NCBI RefSeq assembly: GCF_017916365.1
Contig: NZ_JAFMSU010000001.1
Span: 1 to 64,000 of the forward strand
Direction: 5' to 3'
Origin: Rufibacter roseolus
GTDB lineage: Bacteria; Bacteroidota; Bacteroidia; Cytophagales; Hymenobacteraceae
DNA: 64,000 nt
This document shows positions 33,101 to 40,305 of the stretch, piece after piece (within the stretch, counting starts at the first letter, position 1; the number at the start of each line of letters is the position of its first letter). The notes beneath the pieces were generated by a model that saw only the letters and a program-made list of their open reading frames with translations, was not told where the DNA came from and did not search any database. The position numbers and the translations under genes are program-made.

Positions 33101-35414
33101 CTTTTCCGCCGCGGTTTACCAAGGTGAAAGGCGTTTCCTTTTCTTTACCGTCCTTGGCCTTGGTTCTGGTGGTGAGTACCGTAGAGTCTATTTTGGCCAG
33201 GTCAATAAAGAAGCCGTCATAGTCAAAAAGGAATTCCTTGCCTCTGAAGCTAAAGTCAGTAGATTTGACTTTACCGTTGAAGAGCATGTTACGGTTCTTC
33301 TTGATGCGTACGATCTGGCTGTCTGGCTCCACTACTACTGAGGAGTCTTTGTTAAAGGCGAAGGATTCCACCCCCCGCAGAATCAGGTCACCGCTGGCCA
33401 GGTCCAGCGTAGCATTGCGGCCCGCCGGAGACAATGCGTTCAGGTTGATGTAGTCGTAGTCTTTCTTGTTACGGGAGGCGTCCACATAGTGGTAGGCTTT
33501 CTCGCGCAGGTGCACCAATCCCGTGGTTGCGTCATAATCCAGGAAATTTTCCTGGGCCAGGGTAGTGAGCGCCTGGTGCAGCACCTCCTTCTTGATCTTT
33601 GTGTCTTCAGACATCTGCGCCAGATAGAACGTCTGGCTGCCCACCTTCGCCCCGTAACCTACGGTGGTGTACAGCGGGTGGAAGTTGGAGATGGTCTTGA
33701 TCTGCTGAAAACGCGTCTCGGTGAAGTATTCCTTGGAGTTCACCTGCACCGGCACCTGGTTTTTCGCCGTCAGGATGGAGAACTCAATGTTAGGCTCCGT
33801 GATGTTCCAGGCGGCCATGTCAGTGGTGAGCTCCACCTGGTGGTAAGAATGGTAATAAGGCGTGAGTTTGTACAGGCCCTCGGGGTTGATGAGCACCAGC
33901 CGTTTGCCGGCCTTGTTGTACTTGAACTTCACGCCCGGGTGGGTGATGGAGTCTTTCCCCTGGAACAGGGCTATACCCGCTTCGGGGGCGGTGATCAAGG
34001 AATCGTTGATGGTGTAGTTACGCGAGGTAGCCCTGAATTTGCGCTCTCCTTTGTCTGACACCCAGATAGTGGAAGGGCTGGCATCCAGCGCGGCACTCAT
34101 GAGTGTACCGCCAGCCAACGAAAGCCCACCCAGGTACTTGATATCTTCCCCGAAGCGCTTGATTTTGGCGTTATTAGTGTGCGAGATGAACTTAGGATAG
34201 CCGTTATCTCCGTTTGCTTTAGCCTTGGTAAGCCGATATTCCAGATTCCCCCGGATGCTGTTTTCCAATACCGCCGGATAAGTTAGCGTTACATCCTCGG
34301 CCTTGAAAGCCGGTTTGGCTATCTCAAAAGTAAGGCCTTTGAATTCGGCGGTAGCATCTCCGCCCAATTGGTTCCAGACCAGTTTTCCGCCGTTACCGGC
34401 ATAGATTCCGTTGGCCAATGAAATAGCCCCGGTAGCTTCCTTGATGGTCACTGAGTCAGATGCGGAGGTAAACACCATGTTAGATTTCTCCAACACCACC
34501 ACCGGACCAGCCAGCACCGGCAACGGAGCCGCAAAGTATTCTGCCTCCACTGGTTTCACCGGCTCTGCCTTCTCTGGTACCGGTTCTTTTTTAGCCACTG
34601 CAGATTTAGTACCTGTTGACTTCTTAGCGCTGCTTGATTTCTTGGCGGTTTTAGGAGCGGGCTTGCTCGCTTTCTTAGGCGTGTCCCAGGCGGCCCAAGG
34701 GTCTTCCTCTACCGGCTTGGATGCTTTTTTGGGAGCAGCCCAGGGATCATCTTCCACCGGTTTGGCTACCTTCTTGGCAGCGGGCTTGGGGGCCGCCGCC
34801 GTGGCTTTGGCGTCTGGGGTTTGCTTGGAGGTTGTTTTACCGGCAGTAGCAGGAGTAGCGGCAGGCGTTTCCTGTGCTCCCCAGCCAGAATCAGCGGCGG
34901 GAGCCGCGGTGCCCTCGCGGTACTCAAACGTAAAGGCGCCGCCTTGCGCCTGCAGGCTGTTGGTAGGTCCTTTGTAGAGTGTTTTGCTCAGCAAGAACTG
35001 CTGGGTGTTGGCCAGGAATTTCTCATATACCTTGATATCCTGCTTCTGGAGGGTCTGCTCCATCACTTTAAGCAGTTGGTCCAGGTTAGCGCCGGTGTAC
35101 TGGTGCAGGTTCACGCTGGAGCCCACCGTACCCAGGAAATTATCAAAGTGCGGCCGTGACTTGAGCTTTTTCTTGAGCATTTCCTGCGCCAGGTCCATCA
35201 CCTTTTTCTTCTGGGAGGAATTCAGGCGGCCGCTGGCCCAGGCCTCTTCAAAACCGGTGCCCACCTGCACGGCGGCGGCGTTCTTGGTGCCGGCCATCAT
35301 GGCGCGCATGTCCAGCACAAACTGCTCAGGATCCTCGGCGGAGACCTTATAGCTTTGGGCATGGCTGACTAGGCCACTCAATAAAAGAATCAGAAAGAGG
35401 TAACAATGCTTCAT
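30150..35414 (-). CDS. Very large secreted protein of unknown function
   Basis: 1754 residues from the ATG that opens a signal peptide (MKHCYLFLILLLSGLVSHAQ); the longest ORF adds 33 residues that read through prmA. A short helical N-domain is followed by a low-complexity segment with repeated DDPWAAPKKASKP / EEDPWAAWDTPKKASKP, then some 1300 residues of beta-rich sequence without a recognised domain, in places resembling stacked strands as in OstA or AsmA-type proteins (unproven). The C-terminus has three GF(D/E)TPV words separated by lysine blocks (KSKKKKKEEA, KGKDKKKKKEAE, SDKKKKDKKKKAG). It follows prmA by 22 bp and is likely co-transcribed. I do not assign a function. Confidence 0.8.
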   Translation of the reverse strand: MKHCYLFLILLLSGLVSHAQSYKVSAEDPEQFVLDMRAMMAGTKNAAAVQVGTGFEEAWASGRLNSSQKKKVMDLAQEMLKKKLKSRPHFDNFLGTVGSSVNLHQYTGANLDQLLKVMEQTLQKQDIKVYEKFLANTQQFLLSKTLYKGPTNSLQAQGGAFTFEYREGTAAPAADSGWGAQETPAATPATAGKTTSKQTPDAKATAAAPKPAAKKVAKPVEDDPWAAPKKASKPVEEDPWAAWDTPKKASKPAPKTAKKSSSAKKSTGTKSAVAKKEPVPEKAEPVKPVEAEYFAAPLPVLAGPVVVLEKSNMVFTSASDSVTIKEATGAISLANGIYAGNGGKLVWNQLGGDATAEFKGLTFEIAKPAFKAEDVTLTYPAVLENSIRGNLEYRLTKAKANGDNGYPKFISHTNNAKIKRFGEDIKYLGGLSLAGGTLMSAALDASPSTIWVSDKGERKFRATSRNYTINDSLITAPEAGIALFQGKDSITHPGVKFKYNKAGKRLVLINPEGLYKLTPYYHSYHQVELTTDMAAWNITEPNIEFSILTAKNQVPVQVNSKEYFTETRFQQIKTISNFHPLYTTVGYGAKVGSQTFYLAQMSEDTKIKKEVLHQALTTLAQENFLDYDATTGLVHLREKAYHYVDASRNKKDYDYINLNALSPAGRNATLDLASGDLILRGVESFAFNKDSSVVVEPDSQIVRIKKNRNMLFNGKVKSTDFSFRGKEFLFDYDGFFIDLAKIDSTVLTTRTKAKDGKEKETPFTLVNRGGKGQAKLYLNRPDNKSGSKKSQGYPALDAISGATVYFNKPEILGGVYDTTVYFNIPPFKIDSMASTKHNVIGFKGTFNSGGIFPPFETKLAIQPDGALGFQYPVPKAGFAVYGGKGRFTDTLTMDTKGLRGKGVLSYQTATMYSPGFVFFVDSAITEVGKKGSFKEGTVAQGSYPSGTFKAFKMNWKPYKDTLQIHTVNRELMSIFNDRFTYKGMLGFTPSSLFGNGVVENKEVAMKSPHFVFKKGLIHGNQAGMEVASSDKKTPALTTYDVVLDFHMDEGYAEYKAERIGSATTEFPFAKYKSSLSAGKWDFKTRKLTLTSGNTDGGESYFYSMKTGDDSLAFKAKGATYDFSNYTLVATGVPYIPVGDSYIVPDSNRVQFMKDADLRTFQRASLAMDSVQKHHQMVKGELHVDNRFGITGNAIYTFANAGGDAYKIKFDKFAWQRPEGGKKDEPKAPAFFLAEGTVPEKDTLFIIPKVRYYGNVAIASNKKTLNFDGHAKMLFGGKESADWFPYKRDGVDPEDVRIEIKDPALADGTPLKTGVHINATSGKIYNTFVSKKQFDDDIDVFDVQGVLSFNKEEKMYKIGDEGRAYGNSYTGNMLQYNDVTKEAKYDGQFNLIRRVKGFKMTTVGSGTGRTDSSQYELDTFMAFDFDAPEQAIESMGAKVAKEVAGLPEGIDLNNPTLPFKLAAFIGDKGVPAFTAATAKGYVPFSKISEKLIHTLVLNQVNLKWSPKKNAWYSVGPISIAGIDKTDVNAKITGYIEIKAGATGDAVAMYLEVNPYLWYYFNFFEGGLGMTSSDPQFNGAVASKSKGRTVAGGDYTFYPLEDIDRMEFVNYFRKTYLGKEPLKAAPQPVYNTFDTATEEDSGKKSKKKKKGEEMVDTGATPPGFDTPVTQPEEPKSKKKKKEEATDAVPAGFETPVAPVEEAKGKDKKKKKEAEVDVPSGFETPVTNGQEETSDKKKKDKKKKAGETPPDIPPTGN

Positions 35415-35436
35415 AATCAATAGGCTGATTAACGGA

Positions 35437-36276
35437 CTATTTTGTGGCTGTTTTCCGGAAAATGGCCGAAACCCAGTTGTTCTTGTTTCTGGACGACTCA
35501 AAAATAAGGCCAAGCTCCGTGGCCCTTTCCTGCAGTATGGGAAGGTCTTCGGTGTAGAAGCCGCTCAGCACCAAGGGATCGCCTTCCTGCAGCAATTGGC
35601 TGTAGACGGGCATGTCCTCCAAAAGCACGTTGCGATTGATGTTGGCCAGGATGAGGTCAAAGGGCGCTTCGCCCTGCAGCACGGAGGCATTGCCCAGGCG
35701 TACTTCCAGCGTTTGGCAGTTGTTGCGCTCAGCGTTCTCGCGGGCGTTCTCCACAGTCCAGTCCTCAATGTCCACGCCCAGCACCTCGCGGGCGCCCAGC
35801 TGCTCGGCCATGATGGCCAGGATGCCGGTGCCGCAGCCCATGTCCAGAACGCGCTTACCAACGTGGTCAAGGGTCAATTGGTTTTCAATCATGAGCGTGG
35901 TGGTCTCGTGGTGGCCCGTCCCGAAGGACATTTTAGGCGTGATCACGATGTCGTATTGAACTCCCTCGGGCTTGGGATGGAAATCGGCGCGCACTGATAC
36001 TTTATCGGCGATGAGCAGCGGCTCAAAGTTCTTTTCCCACTCCTCGTTCCAATTCTGCCTGGCGATGCTGCGGGTCTCGTAAGGAAACTCGCCGGCGAAG
36101 CTGTAGCGCTCCAGAACTTCCTGCAGGTCTTCTTCAGAAAAACGGTCATCTTCAATATAGGCCTGGAAACCTTCCTCGGTGTCCTGGAAGGTGTCAAAGC
36201 CAAGTTCGCCCAGCTCCGCGATCAGGATTTCTGAGTATTCTGGCGATGCGGTGATGGTTACTTCAATAAAACTCAT
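35437..36276 (-). CDS. prmA: Ribosomal protein L11 methyltransferase
   Basis: A 279-residue SAM-dependent enzyme that trimethylates ribosomal protein L11. Start MSFIEVTITASPEYSEILIA; 39 upstream in-frame codons are hydrophobic junk. The N-terminal L11-recognition domain is followed by the Rossmann fold with VLDMGCGTGILAI (SAM loop) and the catalytic-site LILANINRNVL; the PKMSFGTGHHETT linker is family-typical. The last ten codons (SAIFRKTATK) coincide with a PAL palindrome, so the C-terminus appears to have been written by the repeat. Confidence 0.93.
   Translation of the reverse strand: MSFIEVTITASPEYSEILIAELGELGFDTFQDTEEGFQAYIEDDRFSEEDLQEVLERYSFAGEFPYETRSIARQNWNEEWEKNFEPLLIADKVSVRADFHPKPEGVQYDIVITPKMSFGTGHHETTTLMIENQLTLDHVGKRVLDMGCGTGILAIMAEQLGAREVLGVDIEDWTVENARENAERNNCQTLEVRLGNASVLQGEAPFDLILANINRNVLLEDMPVYSQLLQEGDPLVLSGFYTEDLPILQERATELGLIFESSRNKNNWVSAIFRKTATK
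35439..35472. repeat. PAL palindrome copy inside the 3' end of prmA
   Basis: ATTTTGTGGCTGTTTTCC, then GGAAAATGGCCGAAACC. It includes the prmA stop codon. It is the only copy seen inside a coding region. Confidence 0.6.
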
Positions 36277-36449
36277 AAGCGTGTTTATACAAATTCTGCC
36301 ATTTGACAGAAGAGGTGGTAAATATTTCAACGAAAATAAGAGTAAAATCTTGCGTTTTAGACTTATTTCTAGAAAAGGAAGCGAAAAGCACAAAATAAAA
36401 TATCGGCCTCAGGCCACGCCAGATGCGATAGTAAGTTGGCTTAAAAGCA

Positions 36450-36483
36450 TTTTGGGCCTGTTTTCTGCAAAACAGGCCCAAAA
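36450..36483. repeat. PAL palindrome copy, perfect stem
   Basis: TTTTGGGCCTGTTTT (36450-36464) and AAAACAGGCCCAAAA (36469-36483) pair over 15 bp around CTGC. It lies between tpiA (stop at 36544) and prmA, and is the most regular copy in the window. Confidence 0.75.
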
Positions 36484-36543
36484 TATAAAGATTATACTAT
36501 ATAAATATTCGGGCTCCCTGTAAGGCTGCCCACCCAACAGAGA

Positions 36544-37308
36544 CTAGAAGGATTTAATGATATCGGTGAAGTCTCTTGACTTGAGCGAGGCGCCGCCGAT
36601 GAGGCCGCCGTCTACGTCTGGCTGCGCAAACAACTCTTTGGCATTACCGGGATTGGCGCTACCGCCATACAGAATGGTTTTGTTGTAGGCCGCCTCGGCA
36701 TCAAACAAACGGGAAAGCTCTTCCCTGATGTAGGCGTGCATCTCCTGCGCTTGCTGGCTGCTGGCGGTACGGCCCGTCCCGATGGCCCAGATGGGCTCAT
36801 AGGCGATCACGATCTGGTCAAACTCCTCGTTGCTCAGGTGCGCCACGGTGTCCCGCAGTTGCTGGCCTACGTACTCAAAATGGTTTTCGGCCTCCCGTAC
36901 TTCCAGCGGCTCGCCGCAGCAGAAAATAGGCTTGATGCCTTGTCCCAAAGCGGCTTTCATTTTCTTGAACAGCAGGTCTGCGTCCTCATGATGGTACTGC
37001 CGGCGCTCTGAGTGGCCCACCAACACGTACTCCACGCCCACAGACTTGAGCATAGCCGCCGATACCTCGCCGGTGTAGGCGCCGCTCTCGTGGGCGCTCA
37101 CATCCTGGGCCGCCAAATGCATGCGCTGGTTTCCCTGGATAAGCTTGCTGATGGAGTGCAGGAACGGGAACGGCGGCGTTACGATCACCTCCACGTTGTC
37201 TGCGGTGACCTCGTCTTTCACCATGTTGTCAATCTCACTTACCAGCGCCTGGGCATCCTGGTAGGTTTTGTTCATTTTCCAGTTGCCGGCAACAATGTTC
37301 TTTCTCAT
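36544..37308 (-). CDS. tpiA: Triosephosphate isomerase
   Basis: A 254-residue glycolytic TIM barrel interconverting DHAP and glyceraldehyde 3-phosphate. Start MRKNIVAGNWKMNKTYQDA with the substrate-binding N-x-K; catalytic histidine in VLVGHSERRQY; catalytic glutamate in VIAYEPIWAIGTG; phosphate loop ILYGGSANPGNAKEL and GLIGGASL. Length is standard. 37 upstream in-frame codons are not part of the family. A PAL copy on each side (36450 and 37358). Confidence 0.97.
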   Translation of the reverse strand: MRKNIVAGNWKMNKTYQDAQALVSEIDNMVKDEVTADNVEVIVTPPFPFLHSISKLIQGNQRMHLAAQDVSAHESGAYTGEVSAAMLKSVGVEYVLVGHSERRQYHHEDADLLFKKMKAALGQGIKPIFCCGEPLEVREAENHFEYVGQQLRDTVAHLSNEEFDQIVIAYEPIWAIGTGRTASSQQAQEMHAYIREELSRLFDAEAAYNKTILYGGSANPGNAKELFAQPDVDGGLIGGASLKSRDFTDIIKSF

Positions 37309-37357
37309 AGCCACTAATGATTGAAATAGATGGAAACGGCCACTTCTGGCGCAGCCG

Positions 37358-37396
37358 CCTTTTAGGTTCATTTTTCTGAAAACAGTTCTGAAACGG
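37358..37396. repeat. PAL palindrome copy
   Basis: CCTTTTAGGTTCATTTTTC, then TGAAAACAGTTCTGAAACGG; lies in the 5' region of tpiA. Confidence 0.5.
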
Positions 37397-37489
37397 CACA
37401 GACCGTTGAGGGCTTGCACCGTTGGGCCGCTAAGTTAAGGATTTTGCCGTATGTGCGTGGCTTTGTTCCGGCTACAGGCCGATGGCGGC

Positions 37490-38641
37490 TTATTTGCCGG
37501 AGGCCTGTTTGACGGCGGCGGCCAGGAAAACCTGCTGGTCCATGGCGTGCATGATGCGCAGGTCTTCCCACAGCGAGGTCTCCTCGTTGAGGAATTTGAG
37601 GATGAGGCTGGCCGGAAGCTTACTGAACATACTGTGGAAAACCTCCCAGGGCGCTAGCTTCTTCTCCAGCAGTACCCGTAGGAACACACTGTCATAGAAG
37701 GCGTACTTGTCAAGGATTTTATCGGCTCCCGCCAGCGGTTTCTTACCCTGCGCCAAATTCCGGGCGATAGCCGCACACTGCCGCTGGATAAAGCTGAAGG
37801 TGTAGCCCGTAGATGCCTTGGTAGCGCCGCCCGCCGTGCCGATGTTGATCACCCGCTCGCTTATACGCTTGGAGAAAGGCGCATCGGTCATCGGAATAAT
37901 CCCGAACTCCTCATGCATGATTTCATAATCCGTGATACGGAGATAGTCTTGCAGATATTGCTTTATCTCGCAGTCATAGGCTTCCTGCGGCAAGGCAGCT
38001 TCTGAGAAACCGGTGTATTCCACCAGCGCCTCGTGGGCATTGACCGGCAACACGTACATGAATCGGCAGTCCTGGTGCTGCGCCACCCGAAAATCCATGA
38101 GCGTGGGTTCCTCGGGCTTGAACGTAGGTTGGGCAGTTTTGATGAAAATGCCCTTGAAATGCTGCACCAGGTAATGCTTGCCCGCTAGTTTGGGAATCTG
38201 GAAGAGAACGCTATTGAAGACGTACTGCGCCTCGTATACCGCCTTTTTACCGGTAATCACGCCTTCGGGGCTCAGAGACACAATCTCATCCTGCCGGAAC
38301 TCCACGTTGGGAAAGTCCTTCATCAGGCTGAAGCAATGCTGGTAAAAAGACAGGCTGTCCAGCATTTTGTATCGATAGGGGCTAATGTCCAGCAGCGCCG
38401 AGAACTTGGGCGAGTGGAAATAAAGCTGGCTCCATTGACTTTTCAGGCAGCTTTCAAAGGGGCTTTCGCCGGTTTGCCAGAAGCACCAGGTGCGGTCGTT
38501 CTTTTGCTTGGCATCGCGGTCCAGCAGTAGAATCCGTTTGGACTGTAGTTCCGGGTGACCCAGGAGGTGGCACATCAGGCTCAGGCCCGCCGCTCCAGCT
38601 CCCGCAATGATGTAATCATACGTGAGGGACTTATCTGGCAT
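37490..38641 (-). CDS. crtY: Lycopene cyclase (CrtY-type)
   Basis: A 383-residue FAD/NAD(P)-binding protein. The dinucleotide fold starts at YDYIIAGAGAAGLSLMCHLL, followed by LLLDRDAKQKNDRTWCFW, the typical lycopene cyclase opening, and a later GTAGGATKASTGYTFSFIQR signature. The family cyclises the ends of lycopene to beta-carotene at the membrane. It starts inside the last 11 bp of the CruF-like gene, so the two are translationally coupled. Other crt genes are not in the window. Confidence 0.92.
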   Translation of the reverse strand: MPDKSLTYDYIIAGAGAAGLSLMCHLLGHPELQSKRILLLDRDAKQKNDRTWCFWQTGESPFESCLKSQWSQLYFHSPKFSALLDISPYRYKMLDSLSFYQHCFSLMKDFPNVEFRQDEIVSLSPEGVITGKKAVYEAQYVFNSVLFQIPKLAGKHYLVQHFKGIFIKTAQPTFKPEEPTLMDFRVAQHQDCRFMYVLPVNAHEALVEYTGFSEAALPQEAYDCEIKQYLQDYLRITDYEIMHEEFGIIPMTDAPFSKRISERVINIGTAGGATKASTGYTFSFIQRQCAAIARNLAQGKKPLAGADKILDKYAFYDSVFLRVLLEKKLAPWEVFHSMFSKLPASLILKFLNEETSLWEDLRIMHAMDQQVFLAAAVKQASGK

Positions 38642-39296
38642 AAAAGAATTCCACTACGTTGAGCAACAGGAAAAACACGAACTGCACCAGCAGGAAGTAG
38701 GGCGCAAAAGGGTTTCGGGAGTTTTTAAGCAGTGGAATAAGCACCAGCGCGAACAAATAACTGAAACCGTACCAGGCCAGGTAGTTCTGCAACGGAGGCG
38801 CGTGGTGGTCCCAATACCAGAAATCGAACTTCTCGCAGACCTGCTCAATCAAAAAATCTATGCTCACCGGAATAGCCGCCGCCAGGGCAGCTTTGATCCA
38901 AACAGGCCGTTGCCATACGTTCACCACCGCTACCGAGGCAAAACACAAAGCCGCCCAGTTCATGCCAATCACCAGCGGTACATCCATGAACTTATGCCCG
39001 AACGCCTCGCCGTAATGGTAGCCACCAAACACCTGTCCCGTCCGCACGCCAATGATCTCGGCAGTTAAGCCTACCAGAAACACGCCTACGGCTCCCAGCA
39101 CCATCTTCACAGTAAGCCCCTGATGGTTCCAGAGCAAAAGTCCGGTGGCCAGCACCAGGTTCAAAGGCGTGTTGCTCAGAAACCACTCCCTGAAAGGCGT
39201 ATAGAACCCAATAAGCCCGCACACGTGGAACAGGCAGATAATACCCACGGCCAGGTGCAGTTTTTGGACAGGAAGCGGAGCGGTGAGTTCCTTCAT
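38631..39296 (-). CDS. Carotenoid biosynthesis membrane protein (CruF-like)
   Basis: 221 residues with about seven membrane spans, started at the ATG of MKELTAPLPVQKLHLAVGI. Conserved blocks EIIGVRTGQVFGGYHYGEAFG and WYWDHHAPPLQNYLAWYG are those of the DUF422/CruF family, which hydrates carotenoid 1',2' bonds in some organisms and is simply annotated carotenoid biosynthesis protein in Bacteroidota. The 11-bp overlap with crtY supports a shared pathway, perhaps to hydroxylated red or pink carotenoids. The exact reaction here is inferred. Confidence 0.85.
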   Translation of the reverse strand: MKELTAPLPVQKLHLAVGIICLFHVCGLIGFYTPFREWFLSNTPLNLVLATGLLLWNHQGLTVKMVLGAVGVFLVGLTAEIIGVRTGQVFGGYHYGEAFGHKFMDVPLVIGMNWAALCFASVAVVNVWQRPVWIKAALAAAIPVSIDFLIEQVCEKFDFWYWDHHAPPLQNYLAWYGFSYLFALVLIPLLKNSRNPFAPYFLLVQFVFFLLLNVVEFFYAR

Positions 39297-39396
39297 TCTT
39301 AGTTGAGCTTGATAAGGATAATAAAGCAAAGGCAGCTATACGATGCAGGGGCAATATAGTGAACCGCCGACAGGAAGAATTGTTCTGGCCCGAGGC

Positions 39397-40092
39397 TTAC
39401 TTCTCCACCACCGTCACCAACAGATCTGAAGAGAACATGCTGGCCGGTGAGATAACTTTCTCCTCGTACGGAATTTGGCGCCCGTAGCGTTCGCGCATTT
39501 TAGCCTGCACCGGTTTGGCGCTCAGGTCAAAGTCTCTGAGCTTTTCCAGCTTCCCTATCTCCAGACCCGTAGCCCGCTGGTAGACTTTCCAGATGAGCTC
39601 TGAGCAATAGATTTTCTCATCAGACCACTCAAAGGTGAGGTCATAGTCTTTGCCAGCCAGTTTCTGTCCTTCTTCCTTCATCTTAGCCAACGCCGATTTG
39701 CTCAGTACTTGATCTGCGTTTTTGAGGCGTTTCACCACAAAGTGACCACCCTCGCCCCGGGCAATCCATTTAGCCAAAGGCGTGGTAGAGACCGGTTGCA
39801 CGGCCTCAAAGACAAAATAGTCATTCCCGTTTTTATACACGATGCCGCAGTGGCTGTACTTAGATTTGGTGGCTAGCTGAATGGCCTGACTCTGAGCCGA
39901 GCGCGAGGTATGGAAAATAAGATCTCCGTTCTGCAATTCATTGGAAGCAGATAGTTCCTTCACCCGGTCCGCCGCTACCTCCTCGTACTCATCTGGACTG
40001 GGTTTCCCATAGCGTTTTTCCAGAAAGTAGCCAGCTGCCACTAGGGGAAGTAGTACCCATAAAGCCAGCAGAATTTTTGAGCGGAGTTTCAT
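39397..40092 (-). CDS. YiiX/YebB-like NlpC/P60-superfamily cysteine hydrolase
   Basis: 231 residues with an N-terminal membrane anchor or signal (about 6-24). The permuted papain-like catalytic pattern is visible: histidine H81 in SKYSHCGIVY and cysteine C163 in EKIYCSELIWKVY, with NGDLIFHTS starting the domain. The group includes YiiX-type amidases of uncertain substrate (lipids or peptides). Located in the envelope by its anchor. Monocistronic; downstream is the carotenoid pair, upstream a block of inverted repeats. Confidence 0.82.
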   Translation of the reverse strand: MKLRSKILLALWVLLPLVAAGYFLEKRYGKPSPDEYEEVAADRVKELSASNELQNGDLIFHTSRSAQSQAIQLATKSKYSHCGIVYKNGNDYFVFEAVQPVSTTPLAKWIARGEGGHFVVKRLKNADQVLSKSALAKMKEEGQKLAGKDYDLTFEWSDEKIYCSELIWKVYQRATGLEIGKLEKLRDFDLSAKPVQAKMRERYGRQIPYEEKVISPASMFSSDLLVTVVEK

Positions 40093-40136
40093 ACCACAAG
40101 GTAATAGAATTATCTCTTTTTCTTAACAGCTAACCT

Positions 40137-40210
40137 ATAGGGGCAATCCCTTTTGGTTGCCCAAAGGCAGTTGCGAACTTAAAGGGCAACCACCAGGGAT
40201 TGCCCCTACA
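40137..40210. repeat. R4 inverted pair forming a long hairpin
   Basis: TATAGGGGCAATCCC, TTTTGGTTGCCC (40137-40163) faces GGGCAACCACC, AGGGATTGCCCCTACA (40183-40210), a roughly 27-bp imperfect stem with a 19-nt loop. Confidence 0.7.
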
Positions 40211-40217
40211 AACAAAA

Positions 40218-40250
40218 AGACCTGTGAGGTTTTGAAAACCTCACAGGTCT
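40218..40250. repeat. R3 palindrome (CCTGTGAGG type)
   Basis: AGACCTGTGAGGTTTT, G, AAAACCTCACAGGTCT: 16-bp perfect arms. Related palindromes lie at 50194 and 55190, the latter with the inner arm inverted. Confidence 0.75.
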
Positions 40251-40263
40251 GAATCGTCTGATT

Positions 40264-40303
40264 CCGTTTAGCGCCTATTTTCTCAAAAACAGCCGCAGAA
40301 CAG
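40264..40303. repeat. PAL palindrome copy
   Basis: CCGTTTAGCGCCTATTTTC, then TCAAAAACAGCCGCAGAACAG; 3 bp beyond the uvrA stop. Confidence 0.5.
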
Positions 40304-40305
40304 CT

